In this document: positions 50,031-58,925 of the stretch, piece by piece
Numbering within the stretch: position 1 is the first letter of the stretch
Layout of the letters: every line of letters starts with the position of its first letter
DNA from: Dorea sp. D27
GTDB lineage: Bacteria > Bacillota > Clostridia > Lachnospirales > Lachnospiraceae
Direction: 5' to 3'
Assembly (NCBI RefSeq): GCF_001185345.1
Contig: NZ_KQ236743.1
Coordinates: 438,274-502,273, forward strand
DNA length: 64,000 nt
Program-made: the position numbers and the translations under genes
Notes under the pieces: generated by a model
The model's input: only the letters and a program-made list of their open reading frames with translations
Told to the model about the DNA's origin: nothing
The model's database searches: none

Positions 50031-50143
50031 TTTTCTACCTCTCAATTCTTAATGATGATTTCATAAATAATTCCGTTCTCATATTGATGAAACCAATATA
50101 CAAGTCAGGTTTCAAAAAGTTACAGATGGTAACAAAATTGACA

Positions 50144-50205
50144 TAAAAAAACAGTACCATACGGAATTTTGTGATAATTCACAAAATGACCATAATGATA
50201 CTGTT
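50144..50205 (-). terminator. terminator of the two-component system genes
   Basis: On the minus strand AACAGTA (50199-50205 on the plus strand reads TACTGTT) pairs with TACTGTT at 50150-50156, enclosing a second perfect stem ATTTTGTGA/TCACAAAAT (50166-50174 with 50179-50187). It is followed by a T7 run (50144-50150). It separates the regulator gene from the PTS gene. Confidence 0.7.
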
Positions 50206-50223
50206 AATTCTGCCCATAGATAA

Positions 50224-51081
50224 TTACTGCTGGTTCTGGCTGTAAACGACAAGCGCATTCAGGAAGTTCTTGATTTTAACATTGCCATGCCTGTCACTCT
50301 TTCCCCGGATATAGTCCATCTCTCTGCGCACCTGTTCAAAATTGTAAAGCGTATTAGAATATTCCGTAAATATCTCATTGCCATAGTCTTCGATGCCGAG
50401 ATGGGCAATATTTACCATCCCGGTGTTGGCGGCCCGGCGGATACGCTGTTCCATGGACTTCGGCGAATCACTGAACCTTCCGCACAGCTCCCCAAGCGTC
50501 ATGTCGTTGATCTGTCCATCGTGCTCCAGCAGATATTCGACAGCCATGGCGATATCCCGGCTTCCGATATCACCGCTGATTCCAAGCCTCTGAAGTATAT
50601 TCGTCAGCACGGTTCTCGAAGCACCGGCGGCAGATGCAGTCCGTTCCGGTTCATGAGAGTGGGAAGGCATCTCGTCCATAAAAATATGCTGCATCTTCTG
50701 TACCGTCCGCTGCATAGTAAGATGCCTGCTAACCTTAGAGATGACATTTTCCACCTCCACGCTGTTCACCGGCTTCTGTATAAAATATTCGACGCCTGCC
50801 TCATAGGCAGACGCAATCATATCCTTGGAAGATACCTGTGACAGCATGATAAAAGCCGTCTGCGGAAGGAACTCAACCGCTTTTCTGACAAAAGTGATAC
50901 CGTCCATGTCAGCCATGAGCAGATCCACGATTATAATATCCGGGGCGAGCATACGCACGTCTTCCAGCGCATCGGTTCCACTCAGAGACGTGCCACATAC
51001 GACGCCAAGGTTCCGGTTTGTGATAATCAGCTTCAATATATTCAGTATGTTCCTGTCATCATCAATCAAGTAAAATTTCAT
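50224..51081 (-). CDS. response regulator, GlnL/YcbB-like
   Basis: 285 residues. The REC domain (1-120) has the acidic pocket LIDDDRN, the phospho-Asp in IIIVDLLMADMDG and the Lys in FIQKPVN. A linker leads to a C-terminal domain (155-285: LTNILQRLGISGDIGSRDIAMAVEYLL, MEQRIRRAANTGM) that resembles the YcbB DNA-binding domain of B. subtilis GlnL, which controls glutamine use. It starts directly after the kinase stop (1 nt), so the two form a single two-component system. The targets are unknown; the PTS gene 194 bp downstream is the nearest candidate. Confidence 0.8.
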   Translation of the reverse strand: MKFYLIDDDRNILNILKLIITNRNLGVVCGTSLSGTDALEDVRMLAPDIIIVDLLMADMDGITFVRKAVEFLPQTAFIMLSQVSSKDMIASAYEAGVEYFIQKPVNSVEVENVISKVSRHLTMQRTVQKMQHIFMDEMPSHSHEPERTASAAGASRTVLTNILQRLGISGDIGSRDIAMAVEYLLEHDGQINDMTLGELCGRFSDSPKSMEQRIRRAANTGMVNIAHLGIEDYGNEIFTEYSNTLYNFEQVRREMDYIRGKSDRHGNVKIKNFLNALVVYSQNQQ

Positions 51082-52350
51082 CTAAACAACCACCTTCATT
51101 TTTTCTTGAGGAATTTTAATGGTAAATGTCGTTCTTCCAGGGATGGATGAAAGTTCAAGCGTTCCGCCGAACTGGTCCTCCACAAGATCTTTGACCAGAT
51201 TCAGCCCAAGCCCCCGGTTCACCTCTCCTGTCGAAAAGTTAATCTTTGTAGAAAAGCCAGTCTTGAATATATCAGACTGGTCTTCTGCGGGGACACCGGG
51301 TCCGTCATCCGTAACCGTGAATATGTACATGCCATTCTCTGCCTGCTCTCCTGCATATATATGTACTTCATCCTTTTCAGCCGCTTCCAGCGCATTAACG
51401 AACAGGTTCCGGAAGACTGACATAAGGGCATAGTGCCTGTTCGTGTATATCCGGTCGCGGCAGTCCGCCACCATCGTCAGCCTCTTCTTGTGCTCCGCAG
51501 CAGATAGGATCATCGTATCCTTCAGAAGGTCCAGCAGCTCATCCACGTACATGCCGTCCCCTTCCAGTTCCTCATCGAGCGCCTCTGATATCCCCCTCAT
51601 GATGAGCAGATATTCCTTCTTAACCTCATGGATGTCTTTGGCTACCTTAAGTGCAGATCTGGCAAGCTGGCTGCTTTCGTCCGCCTCCCTTAACCGTTCG
51701 TAAAGGCGATAGGAAGTGTTCATCGTATCTTCAATAAGTGTGGTATTCTTCTTCATCCACATGACCTCGCCGTCCAGCTTGGAGATTAGCAGGACAAGCC
51801 GCTTGTAGCGCTCCTCATGCTCCTGTTTGAGCAGGAGCAGCCTGTAATGTGCGAACACGGTCAGGACACACCATATTACTGCAGTACGGGCGGCAGCGGC
51901 CAGCAGTATGCTTGCCTGAGCCTTCGGTGTAAACGCTTCGAGACGGATGCGGAACAGAAGTTCGATTAGATTTGCACCGTAATCTATGGCAAAAAGCGGC
52001 AGGATTGCCCGGTTCCTGTCAAGACGGCGACCTGTGAGGCTGCGGGTATACAGATAGAACGCCAGACCATAACAGAGATAAAAGATCACTTCCGGATAAT
52101 AAGACCGAACGGCTCCTGACAGACGGCCATTCTGCAGCCAGACGAGGAGCAGCCTGGATGCAAATACTCCGGCAGCACCGGCCACGGTTACCGGAATGAC
52201 CGGGAAAGACTGCGCGATGAATAAAAACGCCGGAAAGCATATGACAGCTACAGACAGTTTGAAATCTGTGATAAACAAGTTGATATTAAGCTGCGCTGCC
52301 AGTGTAATGGCAAGGCTGAAGAAAATAATATTTCCAAAAGACTTTTTCAT
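51082..52350 (-). CDS. membrane sensor histidine kinase, GlnK/YcbA-like
   Basis: 422 residues. About five or six membrane helices occupy residues 5-180, followed by a coiled coil. A DHp-like helix with KDIHEVKKEYLLIMRG holds the likely phosphoacceptor His, and the GHKL ATPase domain has VFRNLFVNALEAAE (N-box), TDDGPGV (G1) and GLGLNLVKDLVE (G2). The short DHp and the pairing with a YcbB-like regulator fit the GlnK/CitA-like group without an extracellular sensor domain, so the signal may be sensed in the membrane. GAGAGG-type ribosome site. It is the first gene of the minus-strand pair and is divergent from sigK. Confidence 0.85.
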   Translation of the reverse strand: MKKSFGNIIFFSLAITLAAQLNINLFITDFKLSVAVICFPAFLFIAQSFPVIPVTVAGAAGVFASRLLLVWLQNGRLSGAVRSYYPEVIFYLCYGLAFYLYTRSLTGRRLDRNRAILPLFAIDYGANLIELLFRIRLEAFTPKAQASILLAAAARTAVIWCVLTVFAHYRLLLLKQEHEERYKRLVLLISKLDGEVMWMKKNTTLIEDTMNTSYRLYERLREADESSQLARSALKVAKDIHEVKKEYLLIMRGISEALDEELEGDGMYVDELLDLLKDTMILSAAEHKKRLTMVADCRDRIYTNRHYALMSVFRNLFVNALEAAEKDEVHIYAGEQAENGMYIFTVTDDGPGVPAEDQSDIFKTGFSTKINFSTGEVNRGLGLNLVKDLVEDQFGGTLELSSIPGRTTFTIKIPQEKMKVVV

Positions 52351-52476
52351 GATATACCTCTCTTCTATCTAATATAGCCTCTTCCTGCCCCTTTGTATAG
52401 GAAAATTTTATATGGAAAAGCACAAAAGCTTCTGTTTTCACATAGACTATATCAAATACGCCAAGAGGTGCTTTCC

Positions 52477-53094
52477 TTGAAATCTTTTCCCCAACCCCTC
52501 ACTGCCTCGGAAGAAAGATATTACATGCAAAAATATACGGAGGGAGACCTTGAAGCAAAACATGTTCTCATAGAACGGAACCTGCGCCTCGTTGCCCATA
52601 TCGTTAAGAAGTACCAGTCACTGGAAGAAGACAACGAAGACCTGCTCTCTATCGGCACGATTGGGCTTATAAAAGCTGTGGTGACCTTTAACCCCGATAA
52701 AAGCGTCCGCCTCGGCACCTATGCAGCCCGGTGTATCGAAAACGAGATATTGATGTATCTCCGTTCAAAAAAGAAGTCATCCAAAGAAGTATCACTCTAC
52801 GAACCGATAGGTACAGACCGCGAAGGAAATGAAATCCAGCTGTTTGACATTATCGAGACCGACGAGGATGATGCACACAGAAAAGTTGCACTGAAGGATG
52901 ATATACGGCTTCTTTATGAGAAGGTGGAAGGAGAGCTCTCACAGAGGGAGCGTCTTGTACTGAAGATGAGATATGGCCTGTATAATGAAGAAGAGTATAC
53001 GCAGCGGGAGATAGCCAGACGCTTAGGCATCTCTCGTTCTTATGTGTCAAGGATTGAAAAAAGTGCAATAGAAAAGCTGCGCGAGTATTTTTAA
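52477..53094 (+). CDS. sigK: sporulation sigma factor SigK, no pro-sequence
   Basis: 205 residues. Late mother-cell sigma factor that directs cortex and coat genes. Region 2 is NLRLVAHIVKKYQSLEEDNEDLLSIGTIGLIKAV and LGTYAARCIENEILMYLR; region 4 has TQREIARRLGISRSYVSRIEKSAIEKL. Alignment by eye with B. subtilis SigK shows the protein beginning at the mature-type sequence (FPQPLTASEE) with only three residues before it, so the ~20-residue membrane pro-sequence is missing, as in Clostridioides difficile. The start is TTG 52477 with AAGAGGTG 6 nt upstream. The gene is continuous: no skin-type insertion. Its last 11 codons form the left arm of a long hairpin. Confidence 0.9.
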   Translation: MKSFPQPLTASEERYYMQKYTEGDLEAKHVLIERNLRLVAHIVKKYQSLEEDNEDLLSIGTIGLIKAVVTFNPDKSVRLGTYAARCIENEILMYLRSKKKSSKEVSLYEPIGTDREGNEIQLFDIIETDEDDAHRKVALKDDIRLLYEKVEGELSQRERLVLKMRYGLYNEEEYTQREIARRLGISRSYVSRIEKSAIEKLREYF

Positions 53095-53124
53095 TACCCG
53101 CGCGGCTTTTCTATTGCACTTTTT
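53058..53124 (+). terminator. 67-nt hairpin spanning the sigK 3' end
   Basis: 53058-53089 pairs with 53093-53124 in 32 positions with one mismatch and one G-T pair; the loop is TTT. The left arm is coding sequence and the stop codon lies at the tip. The right arm ends in TTTTT. It is a much longer stem than an ordinary intrinsic terminator; see findings. Confidence 0.8.
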
Positions 53125-53268
53125 GCCGTTCTATTGACATCATCCGCCATATTCGTTATGATAATTCTACATTTTGCGGGGCATTCTGACCCCGGAAAGG
53201 CAAATCCGGCCAGCATCGGCCACCGACCCTACAAAAAGCAATATGAAAAAATGAAAAGGAGAATGCGA

Positions 53269-54804
53269 ATGAGTTTCAGTACAGTACTGTCTGCGGCCAT
53301 AGAAGGGCTTTCGGTAGAATTCGTCCATGTGGAAGCAGATATCAGCAACGGCCTTCCGATGTTCCATATGGTAGGCTACCTGTCATCAGAGGTAAAAGAA
53401 GCATCTGAGCGGGTGCGCACTGCAGTGCGCAATTCCGGGATAGAGCTTCCGGCGAAAAAGATAGTCATCAATCTGTCGCCTGCGACCGTGAAGAAGAGAG
53501 GCGCGGCCTTCGACCTCCCGATTGCCGCGGCTATCCTGGCGTCACTGGCGCTTGTGCCGGAGGAAAGTCTTGCACATACGCTTATTATCGGCGAGCTGAG
53601 CCTGGACGGCCGCCTGAGGGAGGTGGCGGGCATCCTTCCTGTCGTGATGGCAGCCCGGGAAGCAGGGTGCCATACATGCATCCTTCCGAAAGCCAATGCG
53701 GCAGAAGCATCCCTTGTAGAGGACATCAAGATTATCGGGGCCGAATGGCTGAAAGAAGTATATGATTTTCTCAACGGCTTACTTGAGCTGGAATCAGAAC
53801 AGTACAAGGCGCCACATAGATTGTGCGGCTCCGCCGGGCCGCAGCCTGACTACAGAGAGATACACGGGCAGGAAGCAGTGAAGCGTGCCGTAGAAGTTGC
53901 CGTAGCGGGAGGGCACAATGTCCTGCTGGTCGGACCTCCGGGGAGTGGAAAGTCGATGATAGCCAGACGGATACCGACGATACTTCCCCCATTGACACTG
54001 GAAGAGAGCCTTGAGATTACGAAGGTATATAGCATTATGGGACTGGTGGACAAGGAACATCCCCTCGTGGCTGATCGACCGTACAGAAGCGTACATCACA
54101 CGGTTACGAGGAGTGCCCTCATCGGAGGAGGGATGATACCATCTCCGGGCGAAATCAGTCTGGCACACGGCGGGGTGCTGTTTCTGGATGAGCTGACAGA
54201 ATTTCAGAAGCCAGTACTGGAGGTGCTGCGGCAGCCGCTGGAAGAGAAAACGATACGGATTACAAGGAAGCATGGAAGTTACGTATTTCCTGCCGATTTT
54301 ATCCTCGTTGCCGCCCTGAACCCATGTCCGTGCGGGAATTACCCGGATCTTGAACGCTGCACCTGCACGCCGGGACAGATCCAGCACTACCTCGCCAAAA
54401 TCAGCCAGCCGTTTCTGGATAGAATTGATATATGCGTGGAGGCTCCGAGAGTGGATTACAGGAGCCTGAAAGTAGAATATGGGAGTGAAAGCTCACAAAC
54501 GATAAGAGAACGTGTATGCCGGGCAAGAGAGCGCCAGAAAATCCGGTATCAAACACTCGGATTGATGACCAATGCGTCCTTGCCTGCCAGAGAGCTGAAG
54601 GATTACTGCAGCCTTGGCACTGAAGAAGAATCTGTCATAGAACAGGCATTTGAAAGGCTCGGGCTTACTGCCAGAACATACCATAAGACCATCCGGGTAG
54701 CCAGAACGATTGCCGACCTGGCGGGAGCTGATAACATCAGCGCGGCACATATCAGAGAGGCGATCGGATATAGGATGATGAATAAAAAGTATTGGGGGAG
54801 GTAA
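53269..54804 (+). CDS. YifB/ComM-type Mg-chelatase-like AAA+ ATPase
   Basis: 511 residues. An N-terminal Lon-protease-like fold (1-170: SFSTVLSAAIEGLSVEFVHVEADISNGLPMFHMVGY) is followed by an AAA+ domain with Walker A VGPPGSGKSM and Walker B GGVLFLDELTEF, plus a cysteine cluster (ALNPCPCGNYPDLERCTCTPGQ) and a C-terminal Mg-chelatase domain. ComM is a hexameric helicase that extends branch migration of incoming DNA during natural transformation. ATG 53269 has AAGGAG 7 nt upstream; the frame's upstream 45 codons look non-native. dprA, another transformation gene, follows after 4 bp. Confidence 0.92.
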   Translation: MSFSTVLSAAIEGLSVEFVHVEADISNGLPMFHMVGYLSSEVKEASERVRTAVRNSGIELPAKKIVINLSPATVKKRGAAFDLPIAAAILASLALVPEESLAHTLIIGELSLDGRLREVAGILPVVMAAREAGCHTCILPKANAAEASLVEDIKIIGAEWLKEVYDFLNGLLELESEQYKAPHRLCGSAGPQPDYREIHGQEAVKRAVEVAVAGGHNVLLVGPPGSGKSMIARRIPTILPPLTLEESLEITKVYSIMGLVDKEHPLVADRPYRSVHHTVTRSALIGGGMIPSPGEISLAHGGVLFLDELTEFQKPVLEVLRQPLEEKTIRITRKHGSYVFPADFILVAALNPCPCGNYPDLERCTCTPGQIQHYLAKISQPFLDRIDICVEAPRVDYRSLKVEYGSESSQTIRERVCRARERQKIRYQTLGLMTNASLPARELKDYCSLGTEEESVIEQAFERLGLTARTYHKTIRVARTIADLAGADNISAAHIREAIGYRMMNKKYWGR

Positions 54805-54808
54805 ATGC

Positions 54809-55897
54809 ATGGAAATGGCTTATGAATACTGGCTTGCTAGCGTCAGGCACGTGCCCGCCCGTAAAAAAATTATGCTTCGTTCCGAATATACAGATGCAAG
54901 TCAGATATATTATATAGAAGAAACGAGACTTTATTTTACGGAGTATCTAAGCACGAGAGAAGCTGAGGCGGTCATTGCATCCCGTATATCATGGGATGTG
55001 GAAAAGAATTACAAAGAATTATGCGATAAGAATATAAGCATCGTTCCCTATTTTCACGAAGGGTATCCTGGGCGGCTGAAGGAAACGGCAGGCCCGCCCT
55101 ACGCCCTGTATGTAAAAGGGCGTCTTCCCGACCCTGGCAAACCTGCGGCGGCTATCGTGGGAGCAAGAAGATGCAGCATATATGGTATAGAGCAGACGGA
55201 AAAGTTTTCCAGAAGGCTGGCGCAGGCAGGCGTAGAGATTATCAGCGGCATGGCTCTCGGCATCGACGGAGCCGGACAGAGAGCGGCACTGGATGCAGGC
55301 TGCGGCACTTACGCCGTGCTTGGCTGCGGCGCAGACCTGTGCTACCCAAGGGAGCATATCGGATTGTACATGGACATACAGAAGCAGGGAGGCCTCCTGT
55401 CTGAGTATCCCCCCGGTACACAGCCGCTGCGCGCTTATTTCCCGGAACGGAACCGGATTATAAGCGCGCTGGCCGACATCGTGCTCATCATGGAGGCAAG
55501 AGAGAAAAGCGGCTCCCTTATCACAGCCGATTTTGCACTGGAACAGGGAAAGGATATCTACGTACTTCCAGGACCTGTGACAAGTCCGTTAAGCCGTGGA
55601 TGCAACAATCTGATCAGGCAGGGTGCGGGCATTCTTTCTACACCGGATGAGCTTCTTGCGGATATGGGTATGCACGTCAACAGCTTTGGACAAAAATCTG
55701 ACAAAAATGAAAAAATGCTTGAAAGTCCCGAAAATATGGTGTATAGTTGTCTCGGTTTATGTCCGAAGAGCATGCACCAGCTTTCAAGGGAGACCGGATT
55801 AGCCCCCGGGGAGCTTTTGGAGCGTCTGGTCACATTGGAACTGCAAGGATATATCAAGGAAATATCAAAGAATTATTATGTGAGATTAAACGGATGA
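54809..55897 (+). CDS. dprA: DNA-processing protein DprA
   Basis: 362 residues. DprA loads RecA on incoming single-stranded DNA. The Rossmann-like core has AAIVGARRCSIYGIEQTEKFSRRLA, IISGMALGIDGAGQRAALDAG, AVLGCGADLCYPREH and ALADIVLIMEAREKSGSLITADFALEQG. A C-terminal winged helix (295-355) is present. An N-terminal helical domain precedes the core. GGGAGG lies upstream of ATG 54809, 4 bp after the comM-like stop. Most anaerobic Clostridia keep comM-dprA-topA, though competence has rarely been shown in them. Confidence 0.94.
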   Translation: MEMAYEYWLASVRHVPARKKIMLRSEYTDASQIYYIEETRLYFTEYLSTREAEAVIASRISWDVEKNYKELCDKNISIVPYFHEGYPGRLKETAGPPYALYVKGRLPDPGKPAAAIVGARRCSIYGIEQTEKFSRRLAQAGVEIISGMALGIDGAGQRAALDAGCGTYAVLGCGADLCYPREHIGLYMDIQKQGGLLSEYPPGTQPLRAYFPERNRIISALADIVLIMEAREKSGSLITADFALEQGKDIYVLPGPVTSPLSRGCNNLIRQGAGILSTPDELLADMGMHVNSFGQKSDKNEKMLESPENMVYSCLGLCPKSMHQLSRETGLAPGELLERLVTLELQGYIKEISKNYYVRLNG

Positions 55898-55938
55898 AAA
55901 TAAAACTGACGGCTAGTTATTAATGGAGGAAGCAATAT

Positions 55939-58017
55939 ATGGCGCGTAATCTTGTAATCGTGGAGTCACCTGCCAAGGTGAAGACAATAAAAAAGTTTTT
56001 GGGAAGCAATTATGCGGTGACCGCATCGAACGGTCATGTGAGGGATCTGCCAAAGAGCCAGCTCGGCGTGGATCCGGAGAATGACTATGAACCCAAATAT
56101 ATCACCATCAGGGGTAAGGGCGAGATTCTTGCCAACTTGAGAAAAGAAGTCAAGAAAGCCGATAAGATATATCTGGCGACAGACCCGGACCGTGAGGGTG
56201 AGGCCATATCATGGCACCTGAAGCAGGCACTGAAGCTGGAAAATAAAAAAGTATACCGTATCAGTTTTAACGAGATTACAAAAAGTGCAGTAAAAGCTTC
56301 CCTGAAAAATGCAAGGGAAATCGATATGGATCTGGTAGACGCGCAGCAGGCCCGGCGCGTGCTCGACCGTGTCGTGGGTTATAAGATAAGCCCTCTGCTG
56401 TGGGCCAAGGTCAAAAGAGGGTTAAGCGCCGGCCGTGTACAGTCGGTTGCGCTCAGAATCATCGCTGACAGGGAAGAAGAAATCAACGCCTTCATTCCGG
56501 AGGAATACTGGACCCTGGATGCGAATTTGAACGTAGAAGGTGAGAAGAAGCTTCTGACAGCCAAATTCTACGGTACGAAAGACAAGAAGATGACAATCGG
56601 CTCCAGGGAAGAACTGGACAGGATACTGGCAGAAGTAGAAAAAGCGGACTATTCTGTTGCGGATATCAAAAAAGGGGAACGGGTGAAAAAAGCGCCGGTA
56701 CCTTTTACGACGAGCACGCTCCAGCAGGAAGCTTCGAAAGCGTTGAACTTCGCGACACAGAAGACGATGAGGATTGCACAGCAGCTCTATGAAGGGATAG
56801 ACATCAAAGGGAATGGAACCGTCGGCCTGATTACGTATCTGCGTACAGACTCAACTAGAATATCGGAGGAGGCCGATGAAAGCGCAAGAGCGTATATCGG
56901 GGAGCATTACGGAACAGAATATGTAGCAGCAGGCAGCACAAAAGGGAAAGACGACAAAAAGATACAGGACGCACATGAGGCCATCCGTCCTTCCGATGTG
57001 ACGAGGACGCCGGCCGCTATGAAAGAATCTCTTTCCAGAGACCAGTTCCGCCTCTACCAGCTCGTATGGAAACGTTTTGTGGCAAGCAGGATGCAGCCGG
57101 CAAGATATGAGACGACATCTGTAAAGATTGCGGCGGGAGATTACCGCTTTACAGTGGCGGCCTCGAAGATTGTGTTTGAAGGATTCCGCTCTGTATACAC
57201 AGAGGCGGACGAGGAGAAAGAGACAGGGAACGTACTGCTCAGAGGCCTTGATATGGACACGAAGCTCACAAAAGAAAGTTTTGACTCAAAGCAGCATTTT
57301 ACACAGCCGCCGGCACACTACACGGAGGCCGGGCTTGTGAAGACGCTGGAGGAACTTGGAATCGGCCGTCCGAGTACGTATGCGCCGACAATCTCCACGA
57401 TCATTGCAAGACGTTATGTGGCAAAAGAAAACAAGAATCTGTATATAACGGAACTTGGCGAAGTCGTGAACAACATGATGAAGCAGTCATTTCCGAGTAT
57501 CGTAGATGTAAACTTTACCGCCAATATGGAAAGCCTGCTGGACGGAGTGGCGGAAGGCAAGGTAAAGTGGAAGACGATTATTGAGAATTTTTATCCAGAT
57601 TTGGAAGATGCAGTGAATCTTGCAGAGGAAGAGCTGGAGAAGGTCAAGATTGAGGATGAAGTGACGGATGTCGTCTGCGACCAGTGCGGCCGCAATATGG
57701 TCATAAAATATGGTCCACACGGCCGGTTCCTTGCCTGCCCGGGCTTCCCGGACTGCAGGAATACGAAACCTTATCTGGAGAAGGTAGGCGTTCCGTGCCC
57801 TGTGTGCGGCAAGGATGTAGTCATCCGAAAGACGAAAAAGGGCAGGAAATACTATGGATGTGAAGACAATCCGGATTGCGAGTTCATGTCCTGGCAGAAA
57901 CCATCCACGAAAAAGTGCCCCCGATGCGGAAGCTATATGGTCGAAAAGGGAAATAAACTGCTCTGCAGCAGCGAACAATGTGGATATGTAGAAAATAGGG
58001 AAAATAGTAAAAAATAA
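55939..58017 (+). CDS. topA: DNA topoisomerase I
   Basis: 692-residue type IA topoisomerase that relaxes negative supercoils. The Toprim domain starts VIVESPAKVKTIKKFLG and has the metal motif ATDPDREGEAISWHL. The catalytic Tyr is in GLITYLRTDSTRIS. C-terminal region: three four-cysteine zinc ribbons (CDQCGRNMV...CPGFPDC; CPVCGKDVV...CEDNPDC; CPRCGSYMV...CSSEQC). GGAGGAAG precedes the ATG. It is 41 bp after dprA and directly before codY, a conserved order in Firmicutes. Confidence 0.96.
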   Translation: MARNLVIVESPAKVKTIKKFLGSNYAVTASNGHVRDLPKSQLGVDPENDYEPKYITIRGKGEILANLRKEVKKADKIYLATDPDREGEAISWHLKQALKLENKKVYRISFNEITKSAVKASLKNAREIDMDLVDAQQARRVLDRVVGYKISPLLWAKVKRGLSAGRVQSVALRIIADREEEINAFIPEEYWTLDANLNVEGEKKLLTAKFYGTKDKKMTIGSREELDRILAEVEKADYSVADIKKGERVKKAPVPFTTSTLQQEASKALNFATQKTMRIAQQLYEGIDIKGNGTVGLITYLRTDSTRISEEADESARAYIGEHYGTEYVAAGSTKGKDDKKIQDAHEAIRPSDVTRTPAAMKESLSRDQFRLYQLVWKRFVASRMQPARYETTSVKIAAGDYRFTVAASKIVFEGFRSVYTEADEEKETGNVLLRGLDMDTKLTKESFDSKQHFTQPPAHYTEAGLVKTLEELGIGRPSTYAPTISTIIARRYVAKENKNLYITELGEVVNNMMKQSFPSIVDVNFTANMESLLDGVAEGKVKWKTIIENFYPDLEDAVNLAEEELEKVKIEDEVTDVVCDQCGRNMVIKYGPHGRFLACPGFPDCRNTKPYLEKVGVPCPVCGKDVVIRKTKKGRKYYGCEDNPDCEFMSWQKPSTKKCPRCGSYMVEKGNKLLCSSEQCGYVENRENSKK

Positions 58018-58025
58018 TTAGGAAA

Positions 58026-58053
58026 TTGATTGAAAAAAAATGAATTGTATGAT
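58026..58053 (+). promoter_or_regulatory. probable codY promoter
   Basis: TTGATT (58026-58031), 16 bp, TATGAT (58048-58053); a GATAAT three bases further is an alternative -10. The region is A+T-rich and starts 8 bp after the topA stop. Confidence 0.45.
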
Positions 58054-58084
58054 AATATAGCATTCAAAGGATGGAGGAATGTGA

Positions 58085-58867
58085 ATGAGTGTACAATTGT
58101 TAGATAAAACCAGAAAAATCAATAAATTACTTCATAATAATAATTCCAGCAAAGTAGTATTTAACGATATATGTGAAGTGCTCACAGAGATATTAGAATC
58201 TAACGTGCTGGTGGTGAGCAAGAAGGGTAAGATTCTTGGAGGAAGCAGGGCAGACGGCGTGCCGGTTATCAGGGAGCTGATTGAGCAGGAAGTCGGCAAG
58301 CATATCGATGAGATGCTGAATGAACGGCTTCTGAGCATACTGTCCACGAAGGAGAATGTAAACCTTCAGACGCTCGGATTTTCTGAAGATGCCGTAAAGG
58401 GCTATCAGGCCATCATAACCCCCATCGATATCGCGGGTGAGAGGCTCGGCACATTATTTATCTATAAGAAGGATGAAATGTACGAGATAGACGATATCAT
58501 CTTGAGCGAGTACGGGACCACGGTAGTCGGTCTGGAGATGCTCCGGTCTGTCAATGAAGAGAGTGCCGAGGAGACGAGGAAGGAACATATCGTCCAGTCT
58601 GCCATCAGCACGCTCTCATATTCTGAACTGGAGGCGATTATCCATATCTTTGAGGAGCTGGATGGAACCGAAGGCATTCTGGTGGCGAGCAAGATTGCCG
58701 ACAGGGTTGGAATCACAAGGTCAGTCATTGTCAATGCGCTGCGTAAGTTTGAGAGTGCAGGCGTCATCGAGTCGCGGTCTTCCGGAATGAAGGGCACCTA
58801 TATCAAAGTGGTGAATGATTATGTATTTACAGAGCTTGAGAGGATCAAGGCTGAGCGAATGAAATAA
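58085..58867 (+). CDS. codY: GTP-sensing transcriptional repressor CodY
   Basis: 260 residues, the standard length. The N-terminal GAF domain (1-155) binds branched-chain amino acids; the C-terminal winged helix (ILVASKIADRVGITRSVIVNALRKFESAGVIESRSSGMKGTYIKV) binds the AATTTTC-type box. With GTP and branched-chain amino acids abundant, it represses nitrogen, amino-acid and stationary-phase genes in low-GC Firmicutes. GGAGG precedes the ATG by 7 nt. No clear CodY box was found at the promoters that I inspected in this window. Confidence 0.96.
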   Translation: MSVQLLDKTRKINKLLHNNNSSKVVFNDICEVLTEILESNVLVVSKKGKILGGSRADGVPVIRELIEQEVGKHIDEMLNERLLSILSTKENVNLQTLGFSEDAVKGYQAIITPIDIAGERLGTLFIYKKDEMYEIDDIILSEYGTTVVGLEMLRSVNEESAEETRKEHIVQSAISTLSYSELEAIIHIFEELDGTEGILVASKIADRVGITRSVIVNALRKFESAGVIESRSSGMKGTYIKVVNDYVFTELERIKAERMK

Positions 58868-58880
58868 TATAGAAATAAAA

Positions 58881-58909
58881 GGGTATCGGGAAACTGATAC
58901 CCTTATTTT
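58881..58909 (+). terminator. terminator after codY
   Basis: GGGTATC (58881-58887) pairs with GATACCC (58896-58902) and is followed by TTATTTT. Confidence 0.8.
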
Positions 58910-58925
58910 GAAGGGAGCAGTTATT

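Noticed and set aside
52351..52476. possible SigK pro-sequence in the upstream frame
   Set aside because: The ~28 extra residues are basic rather than hydrophobic, and TTG 52477 has a good ribosome site; a pro-sequence is not supported.
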